A stretch of DNA of 64,000 nt from Oreocharis arfaki (taxonomy: Eukaryota > Chordata > Aves > Passeriformes > Paramythiidae). Shown one piece after another: positions 23,490-36,300 of the stretch. The position numbers were made by a program, and so were the translations under genes. Positions within the stretch are counted from its first letter, which is position 1. Every line of letters starts with the position of its first letter. The notes under the pieces were generated by a model. That model worked only from the letters and a program-made list of their open reading frames with translations, was not told where the DNA came from and did no database searches. The DNA lies in assembly GCA_013398015.1 (NCBI GenBank), contig VZRR01013707.1, positions 310,390 to 374,389 on the forward strand. Direction: 5' to 3'.

Positions 23490-24095
23490 TTAGGGGGCAC
23501 TGGGTTTTCCCACCATTCTGAAGACATCTGAAGACGTCAGAAAACATCTGCAATGGGCCCAGAGCAGTCCATGACCTCTTCCCACACATGGCACCCCACC
23601 AAGTACCGGGATCAGAACAAAACCCAGGACAAAGGGAGGGGCACTCAGCATTCCAGAAAAGGGTGTGGGAAACATCTTGTGCATGAGCTGTCCTTTATAG
23701 GAGGATTGCAAATGTAGTATTAAAACCACTTATTTCTCACTCTCTCTCCCCTAGAAAGCGACAAGGGCTATGTGACCCACAAGTTTTCACATCTTTGTGC
23801 CTCTGAGCATAAACCACAATCAGTGCAGAATCACTGATTCTCCTTAAAAAGATATTTGTTCTTGTTTGTAATAAACTCTCAGAGCTCAGAAAACCCAACA
23901 AAGGGTATTCAGGCTGCTCAGCAGAGCTGCTGTGGCCTGCGTGTATCAGGCTGGGAATAAGCTCATGCTGTGCAAATTGCTGAAGCCAGCTTGTACCCAA
24001 GTCATGCAAACTGGAGGAGGAAAAAAGGCTGTTTGCTTAGGACACCTCCACCCAAAGCCTCTGACAGATTCACTGCAAGAGACAGGAGTATTCCC
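23490..24095. other. Noncoding DNA between LTR-type sequences
   Basis: I see no gene. The left part may belong to the neighbouring diverged LTR, but I cannot align it. ORFs are short and without domains. Confidence 0.4.
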
Positions 24096-24100
24096 TACAG

Positions 24101-25102
24101 TGTTTTGTGCATATGGTCAGGTTTTTGAAGTGGAGTTTCAGAGGTGGCTTTTGTGAGAAGTCACCAGAAGCTGCCCCTGTATTGAACAGAGCCAGGTCCA
24201 GCTGTCCCCAAAATAAACTCACTGCTGCCCAGAGCTAAGCCCATCAGTGACACTGGTGGCACCTTGTTAATAGCATACTTAACAAAGGGTAAAATACACT
24301 CTTCAGCATCTGTGGGAGATAGGAACAAGACAAAAAGTAAGAGAAACATCTCTGCAGACACCAAGGTCACTAAAAAAAAGGGGGAGGAGATGCTGCAGGC
24401 ACTGGAGCAGATACTCCTCTGCAGCCTGTGGTGCAGGCCATGGTGAGACAGGATGTCCTCCCCACAGCCCATGGAGGTCCATGGGGATGCAGACTGAAGT
24501 GCCCTGAAGGAAGCTGCAGCCCGTGGAGACCCTACACTGAAACAGGCTCTTGGCAGGAGCTGTGACCTCTGGAGAAGAGCCCATATGGGATCAGTATTTC
24601 TGACAACACATGTAGCCCATGAGGGACTTAGAGAGTAGCTTTTGAAGAACTGCAGTCTCCAAGAAGGAGCCACACTGCAGAAGTTCATGAAGGATTGTGT
24701 ACCATGGGTGGGAGCTCATATTGGAATGGGAAAGAGAGTGAGAGTGAAGGGAGTGGCAGACTTTTTGACATGAACTGACAACTCCGCCCGTTCCCATCCT
24801 CCTGCAGTGTTCTGTGAGGATTTGAGAGTGAAACTGAGCCTGGGAAGAAGGGGACTGGGGAGAAGGTGTTTTCATTTTTGTCTCCATTTCTCACTGTCTC
24901 TATTTTTAACTGGCAATAAATTAAACTAATCTTCCCCAAACTGAGTCTGTTTTGCCCATGATGATAATTGGTGAGCAATTTCCCTGTCCTTATCTCAACC
25001 AAGAAGATTGCTCATCTTATTATTTTCCCCCCTGTCTTGCTGAGGAGGCAGAGACAACAGCTTGGGGGGCACCTGACAGCCAGCCAAGGCCAGCCCACCA
25101 CA
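24101..25102 (+). mobile_element. Avian endogenous retrovirus LTR (solo, about 1 kb)
   Basis: I recognise this as a repeat type common in bird genomes. Diagnostic runs are GAGGTGGCTTTTGTGAGAAG, AGACACCAAGGTCACTAAAA, a series of CAGCCCRTGGAGG-type units at 24420-24700, and GAGTCTGTTTTGCCCATGAT. It ends ...CAGCCAAGGCCAGCCCACCACA. On this strand a TATA-like CATACTTAA (24273-24281), a poly(A) signal GCAATAAATTAAAC (24913-24926) and a terminal CA come in the order expected for an LTR. The left boundary is approximate, taken as TGTTTTGTG at 24101. No gag or pol sequence is attached. It accounts for the ORFs of 175, 98 and 105 codons on the opposite strand. Confidence 0.8.
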
Positions 25103-25104
25103 CC

Positions 25105-25435
25105 CACCCAGCTGTTGCTGTAGAGCACATTCGCACAAGAAGACAAGAAAACTCGAAATTACTCAGCTGTTTTGCAAGCAGATGCCAGGCTTCAGTCACC
25201 TGCCATCTCATCCACAACCTTGTGTCTCAAATATGAGCACACCTTCAGGACCGGAATATGTGGAATGAGGTGGAATACATGTAGTGAGGTGGAATTCAAC
25301 AGCACACCATGACCCAAAATTTCTGAAATAAAGGATAAGCTTATTCTACAGCAATAACAGAGGAGATGAAAGACCTGCACCAGGCAGAGCCAGGGTCACA
25401 GTGAGCCTTCACTACAGAGGGGCCATGAAATGAAA
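25105..25435. other. Unique noncoding DNA
   Basis: No gene recognised. A short imperfect direct repeat, GTGGAATGAGGTGGAATAC and GTAGTGAGGTGGAATTC, lies near 25259-25295. Confidence 0.4.
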
Positions 25436-25444
25436 ACAATGATC

Positions 25445-25665
25445 CCAAGAAGCATTAAGTGATGCCTTTCTACCGGGAGAGAGACTTACTACTGCCATTG
25501 CACAAGAACCAGATCAGTCTCATCAGGAATGGGGAACTCAGCCTTCATTGCCTGTACTCAAGGGAAATTGAATTCGTTGCAATACACACAAAGGAGGGTT
25601 GCTAGGATGACCAAGTGAATTGGCAGACCAGTTTGCAATAAAAGCCTGAAAGGCCTTAGCAAAAG
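25445..25665 (+). mobile_element. Old CR1 fragment (internal part)
   Basis: The run AAAGGAGGGTTGCTAGGATG followed by ACCAAGTGAATTGG, CAGACCAG and AAAAGCCTGAAAGG matches in order the CR1 region that normally reads AGAGGAGGGCCACGAAGATG, ATCAGAGGACTGG, AGCATCTC and GAAAGGCTGA. The upstream piece TGCCTGTACTCAAGGG fits too. The copy is heavily diverged. It may be the 5' part of the same insertion whose 3' end lies at 26440-26645. Confidence 0.5.
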
Positions 25666-25740
25666 TGGCATTTAAAACCATGGCACAGGTTTTTTTCTAT
25701 ATGTGTATGTGGGAGATAAACAGGAGGGGATTTGGAGGGG

Positions 25741-25820
25741 ATGGATGGATGGATGGATGGATGGATGGATGGATGGATGGATGGATGGATGGATGGATGG
25801 ATGGATGGATGGATGGATGG
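25741..25820 (+). repeat. (ATGG)20 microsatellite
   Basis: Eighty bases of uninterrupted ATGG tetranucleotide, flanked by G-rich sequence (GGAGGGG on the left, AGGAGAATAAGGGG on the right). A perfect tract this long is very likely polymorphic. The 109-codon ORF across it (poly-MDGW) is only the repeat read as protein. Confidence 0.98.
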
Positions 25821-26435
25821 AGGAGAATAAGGGGAAGGAAAAAGATATTTAAAATAAAGGGTAATGGTGGCAGGAGAACAAAAAAAAAAAATGAAGGAGG
25901 AAGGAGAGGAAATTTTAAAAGCTTTTCTGTTTCAGAAATAATGAAGCAGCTTTTCAGTAGGAGGGAAAAGTGCCAGAAATATATGACAGTTTAAGATGGT
26001 TCTTCTAAATTTATGAATGGAATTACTTGTCCCATACAGGACTAAGGAATTGTCTTGTTTGATGACTCCCAGGAGTGTCTCCAATCATCTTCACTGACCT
26101 GCTTTTATTAAATATAACCTATATATGACTAAATGATTTGTGATGTGTTACTGAATTCCATAGTATTACAGACTCCTTTGGAGTTCTTCAGTTTTAATTT
26201 AATTTTAAAAGCCCACTAAATAGGTAGGGATTAAAAGGGTGTACAAATGCATATGAGAAAAGATGGATAGTCAGATATGTGAGACAGATTTAAAGAAACG
26301 ATCATGCAAAACTAAGAAGAAGTAAGTTGAAAAGAAACAAAGAATGTGCAAATACTTAACAGAACACTATAAAGAGGATAAGGATCAATTACTGTCATTA
26401 GTCAATAAGGTTGATCAATAAATGCTAATAACTAG
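25821..26435. other. AT-rich noncoding DNA, purine-rich at the left
   Basis: An A11 run (25879-25889) and GGAGG/GGAAGG segments follow the ATGG array, then AT-rich DNA. No gene. It may be partly decayed CR1 between the two recognisable pieces, but I cannot align it. Confidence 0.4.
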
Positions 26436-26439
26436 ATAA

Positions 26440-26645
26440 AAATGCAGCAGGGAAAATTTATAACCAGAGGAACAGTTACATAATGAAACAACTTGCCAGT
26501 GAAGGTTACAGCATTTCCATCACCGAAGATATTCAAATCTATTTTAAGAATAATGAAATCCATCCACCAATGATTCAGGCTGATGGACTGAGATGACCCA
26601 AGAGGCATCTCTTCTACTGCAAATGATTTTATTCTTCTGCAAGCA
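26440..26645 (+). mobile_element. Old CR1 fragment (3' end)
   Basis: GCAGGGAAAATTTATAACCA, then AAACAACTTGCCAGTGAAG, then CATTTCCATCACCGAAGATA and TTCAAATC, then GATGGACTGAGATGACCCAA and GAGGCATCTCTTCTAC follow the CR1 3' order (GGAGATATTCAAAACC ... GGACTAGATGACC ... GAGGTCCCTTCCAACC). It is strongly diverged and on the same strand as the fragment at 25445-25665. Confidence 0.6.
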
Positions 26646-26649
26646 CGCC

Positions 26650-29395
26650 GATGCTTAGTAAGAGCTGCACTTCAATGAAGTGTTTCATCTCATTTCTACA
26701 AAGAAATTATGTTACAATAAATATCAAATGGAAAGATAGCTAACTGTTTTTGCCAATTAGTGGAAAATTAATGGTATTTCAGTTATCTACATTCTGGAAT
26801 GTTTCTATTAATTTTCCAACTAAATCTATTCATGCTGTATTTCCTCCAAGAAACAATTATTTTCAAAAGCAAATCCAGTCTTCTCTCACATCCACCTTTA
26901 GAACAACTTACTGTACATATCTATCCAATATATCATACATGTGTTTCAGAAACAGTAAAAAATCCCACTGGCTTCATGTAAGCTTGCATTCATGTGTTCC
27001 ATTATTTGTTTTTATGTCAAGTGTGTTGAAATGGACCTTGCATGTTGTTTTTATTTATTGGAAATGACACAGCACATACTACTTCTGAATACATAGGCAG
27101 TATTTCATCACTAGCACCCCAAAGTCCAATTAAGATTATTCTCTCTTGTGCTCCTCCTCGTTGCTCTTCGGTAACAGTCATGGCTCATCAATACCTCAGC
27201 ACTGTGTCTATGTGGACCATGCACACGAAATTCATGTAACCACTAAGGGAGATACTAGAAAGGAATGTATCCACTGAAATATTCATCAAATGTCAGAGTT
27301 AAAGGGTAACATTCAAGAAATCACTGTAAGAATTAGGCTGTGTTTTTCTGCCCATTTAACCAAAAATGCACTGGTATCGATAAAAAAAAAATAATCAGAA
27401 AATACAAATAAATCATGTACTTTGTTTATTTTCTATGGACAGAAGGTTTTGTAAAATTAACACCGAATTATCACAGAGAAACCTTCTGAAGATGATGCCG
27501 TGGTGTCCTAAAAAGGAGATCAGATCTTTTAGTCCCAGTCCTGTGCTGGGAAATTAGAAGAAAAATAACCCTCTTCTAGAGGTAAAGAAGCTGCTTAAAT
27601 AGAACCTTTTTGCTGAAAGAAAAATTTGGGAAAGGAGTAGGATGCTAAAAGCAGGTTCAGCTGAAGATGCACATTGTGGCTGTGTTATCAGTTACATTGT
27701 GTAAGTTTGTGTGCATGTCTCTCTGTTATTCATGGGATTTTTCTAGCATGGGTAGAGCAACATAGAGGGTGCAGTAAACTTGCCTACGAAAAATATGATC
27801 TCTCTCCTTGCAACACAGCAAGTCCAACTACCCTGCTCTCTGTAGGTCAGCGTAAGAGCATCAGTACAAGTCAGCATTTCCTTCCTTGTTTTCCTAGCTG
27901 ACCTTTATGTAAATCCTGCACACTAGAGTTCAACCAAGATTATAAATAACCAAGACTCAACATTTAAAAATATTGTTTATGTGTATTTTTGTCTGTAGAG
28001 TTATAGACCTCCACGGAACACAGCTGCTAGAGGTTGCTGTCATACTTTACGTTACTTTCCTCATTACCCAGTCAGGAAAAAAGGAGTCTTCACATTGTCC
28101 AGGACAAGTGAAGAGGAGACTTTAATGGATCAAGGAAGATGGCAACAAGTGCCACAAGTCCGTGTCATAAAACGCTTTTCTTGGAAGTACATGTTCTCAC
28201 ACATCCATCTTGTGGCTCCTTGTGTCTGAAAAGTCATCCACTCTCAGCTGGCTGATTGTAATGTACCTGGGAAACTGTTTATGGTGTTAACAGGCTTTAT
28301 ACAACAGGTGAATGAGACAGCTGCAGAAACAACAACAGCACAAAAAAATCAGTGCAAATCTCTTAACCTTTTCGGTTTCTTGGAAACACAAAAATACAGG
28401 AAGTGAAAATGTGGCCTCTAAATGACTTTCAAAAGGATTCTTCAGAGATATCTGGAGCATTATCTAAAAGATATCATATCATTGCAGAATTTTTAAAAAA
28501 TGGGTTTCATACAGTGGTACATGTTAGTTATCACATATTTGATTTCAGCAAATGTCTTAGCTTGATTTTGCCACTCTGCCTAGAAAACGCCATCAGGAAA
28601 CTATAAGCAGTATTAAAGAGTTGTAGTTTAAGAAAAGATTGGAGATGTTTCTTTTAGTAAAGGATACTGTATGCTGAATGTGTAACTTGTATGTTAGTGC
28701 TTTATAAATCCCATGTTATAAAAAGAAGATGAGGATCTACCTTTCTGCTTTCAAATCTTGGATGTCTTGATGTCTTTCAAAATTCGCAGAGTATGTTTTA
28801 CCTATTCGTGTGTCAAGTGTGCAGCCGAAATAATTTGGTTTTCTGTGTAAACAGAGTGGCAGACTGCAAGAAATTGGGAGTTTCAAAATCGTTATCTTTC
28901 ATTATCCATGCAAAAAGTTTTATAAATTATTTTTAAAGTTGCATTAGTATTTAGCAAAACTGCTTCTAAGTACCATTTGAAATAGTGCATTTAAGCTAAT
29001 AATAGTTGAATTGCATACTGGAGAGCTGTTGCAAGGTCCACCTAAGGAAAAATGCACCATGTACGTAACAAAAGGATGTTCTCCTTCTCTGTGTCTTAAT
29101 ATAAACTGTATTTGTTATTTGTCTGTTCCTTTCTTCCATCCAAGAAGTACTGTCTCGCTACTCAAGGGGAAATTTTGAAGCAGGTCTGTAATTTGATCTT
29201 CTGTCTCTTTCTTCTCAGGAAAGGATTAAGGTATGTTCATCAACTTGTCCACTGTGAGAACCTGCATTCTAACTCTCTTCTAAATTTGCTCTGTTTTTTC
29301 CAAATTAGCAGAGGAAGGCCAGATTTTGGGAAGGCTGAATAAGGCAGAAGGGAGTAACACTGCATCGGTTCCTGCTTGACTCGGCCATGAGAAGG
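26650..29395. other. Unique AT-rich noncoding DNA
   Basis: No gene recognised over about 2.7 kb. ORFs are at most 105 codons (26750-27067), lysine/serine/phenylalanine-rich as AT-rich chance frames are, with no known domain. Confidence 0.5.
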
Positions 29396-29398
29396 TGT

Positions 29399-29862
29399 GA
29401 ATGCAGGTACATGAGTGCATATGGATGCACACAGCTCTAAAACTTGTAATGGAAAGTGACAGAGAAAAAAGGGTCCTGTAGTTTAGAACATAGCTTTTGA
29501 TTTTGGACATTTCTTGTGATTCTGTGGGAGGTCCTTCTTCAGCACTGCATGTCAGAGGGGATGATCTTGGACCTGAGAGGAGAGTGTGAGATGTGGAGAG
29601 AACAGATTCTCCATCCTGGGTGTCTCAGCACTGCACAAGTCAGGTGAAGCTGCAAGATCTAGAAGAGGCCCTGAGATGTCAACAAGATTGATCAGGTTAT
29701 CAGTGAGGAATGAAAACAGTCTCATGGGACTGTGTATGTGTCTTACAGACAGTTCAGACAAGATGATGTGAGCAATGAGAAACCCTAGGAAGCAGCAAAG
29801 AGGTCGCAAAGGTGGTGTTACTGGTGGGTAACCTGCCTCAAGGCTGACATGCTTTTCGGTTT
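29399..29862 (+). repeat. Direct duplicate, copy 1 (left of single N)
   Basis: A 464-bp segment from GAATGCAGGTAC to CTTTTCGGTTT, repeated at 29864-30327. By eye only three transitions differ, clustered in the GGGGATGATCTTGGACCTG segment. Likely a false duplication at a contig join. Confidence 0.9.
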
Positions 29863-29863
29863 N
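29863..29863. other. Assembly gap (single N)
   Basis: One N exactly between two 464-bp near-identical copies, the same pattern as at 11178. Confidence 0.9.
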
Positions 29864-30327
29864 GAATGCAGGTACATGAGTGCATATGGATGCACACAGC
29901 TCTAAAACTTGTAATGGAAAGTGACAGAGAAAAAAGGGTCCTGTAGTTTAGAACATAGCTTTTGATTTTGGACATTTCTTGTGATTCTGTGGGAGGTCCT
30001 TCTTCAGCACTGCATGTCAGAGGGGATGGTTTTGGACCTGGGAGGAGAGTGTGAGATGTGGAGAGAACAGATTCTCCATCCTGGGTGTCTCAGCACTGCA
30101 CAAGTCAGGTGAAGCTGCAAGATCTAGAAGAGGCCCTGAGATGTCAACAAGATTGATCAGGTTATCAGTGAGGAATGAAAACAGTCTCATGGGACTGTGT
30201 ATGTGTCTTACAGACAGTTCAGACAAGATGATGTGAGCAATGAGAAACCCTAGGAAGCAGCAAAGAGGTCGCAAAGGTGGTGTTACTGGTGGGTAACCTG
30301 CCTCAAGGCTGACATGCTTTTCGGTTT
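29864..30327 (+). repeat. Direct duplicate, copy 2 (right of single N)
   Basis: Same length as copy 1 with three transitions (about 0.65 percent), within the range of heterozygosity. The identical 61- and 85-codon ORFs in both copies are therefore one locus counted twice. Confidence 0.9.
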
Positions 30328-30329
30328 GA

Positions 30330-33300
30330 AGTGAAGAGGGATGTCATCTCTCATCTCTTCTAAACTTCCTCCATTACCAACCAAAAAACTCGGTGATATT
30401 GTTTAAATCAATATCCCAGGTTTTTTATCTCTTAGTGGTTATCAGCCATTAAATGATGTGTAGAAATAAGCCAAAGCAACTTCCAGCACCTTAGGTACTT
30501 ATGCTGATACAGCCTTTTGCATATTTCAAAACCTCCAGTGTTAGAAAAATATACTCAGCAGTTACAAGCCTCTGTATTGAGTGATGAGACATAAAGAAAA
30601 CTTTTTTACTTTTTTTTTCCTTTGCAGACAGCATAAGGGAAAGATACTGCTAACATTAAGATCGTCTTCAAAAACAAAAAAGTATTTAAAAAATTATTTT
30701 GAGTACTTCATTTGAGATTCACATACTCAGTTTTCAAGGAATTAAGTATGTGGAATCCCCTTTTTGTCCATTTTGGGCCACAGGTGTTTTAAATCTTTCC
30801 AGGTAAAGAGCAACAAAAACCTTGCTGATCCATGGAGAAACAACTATATAACTGGTGTTCACCTGGGTAAGGCAAAAATAAATTACAATGGCAGTATCTG
30901 TATTAGTTACACTTAACTGGAAGAGGTCTGAGGCAAAACAGCCACTTCACTTTGCTCATGAGCTCAGCTGCTAATAGAGTGAGGTTTTTCTGTCTTAAAT
31001 GAAAGACCTCTCCAGGAAAGGAACTGACAGGCTGCTGTTCCTTGGAATTAGTGTAAAAAATAATAAGCTCTTTGAGGCAAAAGCTCCTTCCAATAAGCAT
31101 TTTATTCTTGATTTCCTATTAAAAGGACAGTGATTAACCTCCTTAGATATACAACACAGTTTAAACCTCTAGCAATAATGAAAAATTATTACAAACAACA
31201 TGTCTTCAGACCCTTCAGCTTGATTTTAAAAAATCCCCTTGACATAAAAAAAAATACATTGAGAAAATTTTAAAAAATAAGCCTTCAATTAGAATACCTA
31301 AACTTCAAGTTAGAAACAAGAATATTCTACCCTCTTGACAGACATTTATAATTATTGTTTGCTTTATGAATGCAAATTTATTTTATGCCTGGGCTAGTGG
31401 AATACTGCAATCAGTAAATAATAACATATAATATTATGCCCCAAAAACACGTGACCTAACAGCACAAGGCAATGCTTTCCAGACTTATACCACTTTCCAG
31501 GTGTATCCAGACTTACCCAAGCATTGGCCTAGGGAGTGTTTCCAAGGGCAACACCCTTATAACCTCCTTCCCAGGGGAGTCAGCTTGGCAGAAGGGAAAA
31601 CAAGGCGAGGAGAGCGCTGCATCAGCAGCACTGTCCCTCTTCTGGTACCCATGGTGGCTCAGTTACATCTTCCTCAGGCATCCTTCTGCTGCACCACTCT
31701 GTACAGATAATCCATCAGCATAAGGCCAGACACGGGAAAGGAGTAAAAACTGCTGGAATAGCACCAGAAATGAGGAGTCAATCAGCACTGGTCAGCAAGT
31801 CAGCAAGAACCAAAAGGTGACTAGCCCATCTATGAGCAAATTGTAGGGCACAAGAAAAACTTTATTCTTTCACTGAAGAACTGAATGAAGCAATGAGGCA
31901 GCTTTGCAGATGAATTCTTCTGACAAAAACACGAGGGGGCAGAATGGGAGAAAGCATATATCTAAGGAGGGAGACAGCAGGGGCTGTCTTGGAACAGACA
32001 ACAAAAGGTCTTGGAACAACAACAAAAAATGAGCATGTGCTTGTTGTAGGAGAGAGAAGCATGAAACAAGATACAAAGAGGGGTACACAGACCAAGGAAG
32101 AGGCAAAGAAAATGCTTTTCAACAGCATTTTGAAGAAAACAGGGCAGGATCAGGAGTCTTTGTCTCCTGTTTTTTCCCATTTGTGAGCTTGGGAGAGTCT
32201 ATTGCAATGAGGAAAAATCACAAGAGAAAGAAAATGTAAAGAAAAAATCAAAACACAAGGAAAGGAATAGCTCACTGGAGAAAGTGCAGCAGTTAGGGAC
32301 ATGAGTGAAAAACTGCCTCTGTAGAAAAGAGAGAGAGTGAGAGTGGTAGTAAAGGAAGGAGTAAGCAGAGATGAGTTGATGGGAAAAACAAGGTAACAAC
32401 ACACCTTGTAGATTGCATCTTTTGATAAATCAGCGTGAACCTAAACTAAGAACAAGGCAATGAAGTGAGTAACTGAAATTCTATCACAAAAGTGAGTTCT
32501 TTTTTCAGATCATTACTACATACAATAATGGTAGCTCTCAAAATGTAATCTGTAGTGGTATATATGATGTAAAACAACTAGCAGAAAACAATTTTACCTA
32601 TCAAGGAAGGTAATAGAGAAAAGGACTTTTTTACAACAGGTGTTTAAAGTACACAAAAGAAAAATAGTACAGCAGCAGTCAACTTGATAAGGTGCTGACT
32701 GAGATAATACTCTCTTCAAAAATAAACTGAAGAACCTCTCAGCATCAGGAAAATCCAAGTGAAGGCCATTTTGCTGACAAGGTTAATAGGAGAGAAAAAA
32801 AGGACTGCTATATAAAAAAGAAAATACAAAAAATACAAAATCCCAAGAATAATAGAACATTGTGGACACTGGCCAGCACACATGGACTTCTCCTTCTTTT
32901 GGCTTTGAGAGACACTTTAACTTCTTTTCCTCAGTACTGGAAAAATACAGATTCCTCAGTCAGGGGGTTTTGCAGCGGAATCGGCAGCAGAGACACCTGC
33001 CATCCTTCTGAAGGCGTTGCTAGAACATTCAGCAAATAGGAGGAATAAGAGCAGGGCAGCTGCAGGAGGTGTCAGGTTTTAACTGGGAGTCCTTCATCTG
33101 ACTTCTGTAGCAGACAACTCTGTCATTCTTGCAAACCCTCCCTTTCCCTCAACAGCATAAGGAAAAAAAAGAAAACGAAAGGAAAAAACACCAATGGAAT
33201 GTTATAAACCTCTTTCATTATTCCTTTTAAATAAATAATTTACATCCAGCACATCTGTATATTCTGTGCTATTTTTTGCTCTCTCCTACACACAACCCTT

Positions 33301-36300
33301 CTTATTTTGCACCACAAGGGTCCAGTGCAGGGGCTGCCTACAGTGGTCTAGTGTAAATAGTTGAGTTGCAGAGAGGAATGGTTACCGTGGTGCATTGTTG
33401 CATATCCAATATGCATTCAGGACTGCAGCTGGCTCATGACCTTATTGAATAGAGATGTAATCCTTTAGTTAGGTTTGTTTCAGTCTCTAGCAGAATTACG
33501 AAGAGGGACTTGACTGAGGAACAGCAAGACCTGTTGATACCACTGATAAAATGGGCAAGTGCTCTCTCTTCACCCACTTTATCAGAGCAGGCACTTCATA
33601 ACACAACAGGAGCATCTGAAGTCTTTTCTTCTAAGACACATACTGTTTCCCTGACCTAAGGGAAGAATAATCTATTGCATGATTCAGAAATAAGTTTAAA
33701 GTGATTTTCCCTTTCATGTCTCGCAGAAAACCAAGAACATGATGACACTTTCAGTCTAATTATGAAACATTTCATTTTTGTCTTATGCAACTTTACAGAA
33801 TCCTTAACAAGTATTCCCAGTAATATTTTCCCACGTATGTTCTGTGCCCTCAAATTAGGCATTTGTCCTTTAACTTTTCTAACTTTGTTCCCTTTCAGCT
33901 TGTTGAAAAATGAATCTACTTGTTCTCCTAGACTTTAAATGACTAAAAGAAAGACTATCTGTGGAGTAATTTTGAAACATAATGTTGTTTTACTTTGGCC
34001 CTGCAGTCAATGCATTTACAGAGCATACATTTAAGACTGACACTACCTAATGAAAGCTTTTGGGAGTAAGGATTGCTAATGTTGTTTGGTCATAGGGCTC
34101 TTCACTGGCAACACTCAATGGCACCAGAGTGCATCTGCTGGAATCCATCTCATTGTGTCAAACAGCCTCACAACCCACCCAAGACAAGGATGACTACAGG
34201 ACAGGCTGAGGTGTCATTAGAGAAATCCTCCTCTGCATGCGTCAGTTCTACTTAAAGGGCTTATACCAACTGTAAATAATAACAGTAATAATGCATTCCC
34301 CTGGGGTACAGTTCCCTTTTCAAATACAGGAAAAAATATAAGTGCTTAAAAAATTATGGACTGCTTTGAATTTAAGTTCCTTTGAGTTGTTGTTAAGGCC
34401 CCATGTACCCCCATTAAGGAGTGCTCTGGCTATCAGAGATCACACAGGAATTTCAGGAAGCGAGAACTGGGAGCTGTGTTTTCAGGGTGGGCCCCAGCAG
34501 CCCCTACCTCATGTGGAGACAGGGAGGATGTTCCTCTCCATCCACACAGCTTCACCTGCTGCCATCTAACATTTAGCTTTATTTACAAGTACTTCTGGAT
34601 CCTAGTTTATAGCAGCTGTAGCTTGTTTAGCCGGTTTTTAGCACCAAAAAAGCCTAAGCCACTGCCCAATCTGAAAACAAGGATGAACTATAGTCTTTAT
34701 TAAGCCTAAGTTTATTTTCAGTTGTCAGAACTGATTTGCTACATGCTTTTCTAGGGCTATTGTATCACTTATGGAAGGGTTACTGTAGGAATCCCCAAAC
34801 ACTGAGAAAATGAAATAAATGGCAGTGTAATTTGTCAGCCTACCTTTGCACACTGCAGGTCACATTCTGATCAGTGAGGTGAATTTGAAGCTAAATTCTT
34901 TTCACTGGCACAACTACCCACAGGTAAAAACAGATGCAGAGATAATAAGGAATGTGACTAGTTTGTCAGCAAGAGCCTCTAAAAATACTAAATACACCCA
35001 CGAATAAACTTGTGTTTATGAGAGCCTGTTCTGCATCAGGAGTTACACTGGCTTCTTTGGCTCAGGGACATCTCTGACTACTCAGTGCTGCAGCTCACAA
35101 GCCCCAGACAGTTGACATCCAGCATTCAAAATTAGAGGTCACCTTGAAACTGTCATTCATCACATGCTTCATCTGACTTGGTTTTATCCAAAGCTTTATT
35201 CTTACTCTTACCCTTCTTAGTCTTAAATCAAGATGTATGACCGAGGATCATCTTATGCACTTGCTGGGTAGGATCATGCGCAAGCATAAGGAAAAGCCCA
35301 GGAAGCCTTTATCCATGCTCAAATGTGCTTATAAGTGCCTGGATATTTAGAGCAAGTTCAGTCAGTGAATTGTGACTTCCAGCAATTTTTTAATCTGTAT
35401 TACAAGTGTGGAAACAGTTTTCATCTGCTGTGTGTAGTTACTGTTCTCCATTTAAATGGACTGAAAGTGGGATCACCAATTATTCTAATTGCTCCTTAAG
35501 AATTACCATCTACTATTTTTGACTAATAGAGAAATTATGTATGTATCAAAACAAAAGAAACTATGTAAGATATGGAAGATTTTCAAGTACTTTTTTTTTT
35601 AAACAATTCAACTTTGGTTGCTATGCTAACCTGAATATTTCAGTGGGATTAGCTGAGCTTTTTGGATGAACTTTGAAAAATCTGTATGATCTGGGGTTTT
35701 GTTTGTTTCTAAATACTCCCTGACCTCCAGATTTCTTATTCTCCTGATCTATGATTTAAAAAGTGAGCTTTTATAACCTTACACTATCTGAAAGTCTGAC
35801 ATTCTGACATACGAAGCCTGAAATGCGAAATCTCTACCAAAAGTTAAATTTTACCTTAAAAAGCCAAAGAAATTAATACTAATTTAAAAATTTCTCAGAG
35901 ATCTAGATGTATTTTTAGCATAACAATATTCAAATAAAGGTACGACTATATTCCAAGAAGTGTTGCCATACTTTTGGAATAACAGATCACAGACACATGG
36001 GTTACTCAGGTCCTGAGTAATGACACTCCCTTGGTTATGAGCAATATAGCTGATGAAGATACCTTCCGTTTTAAACTATGTCTTCAATGCCCATAGTCTT
36101 CTCCACGGTGTATGTTTTTAAAAACATGGCTGTTTTTGAAAATGTCTCTGATTTCTTAGCTGGACCTGAGTGCAAACTTTCAAACTATGAGTCACATAAG
36201 GAATTCTTATCTGTGTGGAGACATTGCTTGTAGGGTCATAGGGCTATGAAGGCCCTCAGGACATGAACTTCTCTGTTCCTGGGCTATCCTATGTGATCTG

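Noticed and set aside
23484..23500. CTCF-like TTAGGGGGCACT
   Set aside because: The left third of the motif does not match; about 11 of 15 positions.
24161..25002. Minus-strand ORFs of 175, 93, 98 and 105 codons
   Set aside because: They lie antisense in a recognised LTR element and shift between frames; no retroviral or host domain is visible.
25665..25994. ORF with MDGW repeats
   Set aside because: It is the (ATGG)20 microsatellite translated; flanks are noncoding in character.
29399..30327. Real tandem gene or segmental duplication
   Set aside because: The copies abut a single N and differ by three transitions, and the same pattern occurs at 11178, so an assembly join is the simpler reading.
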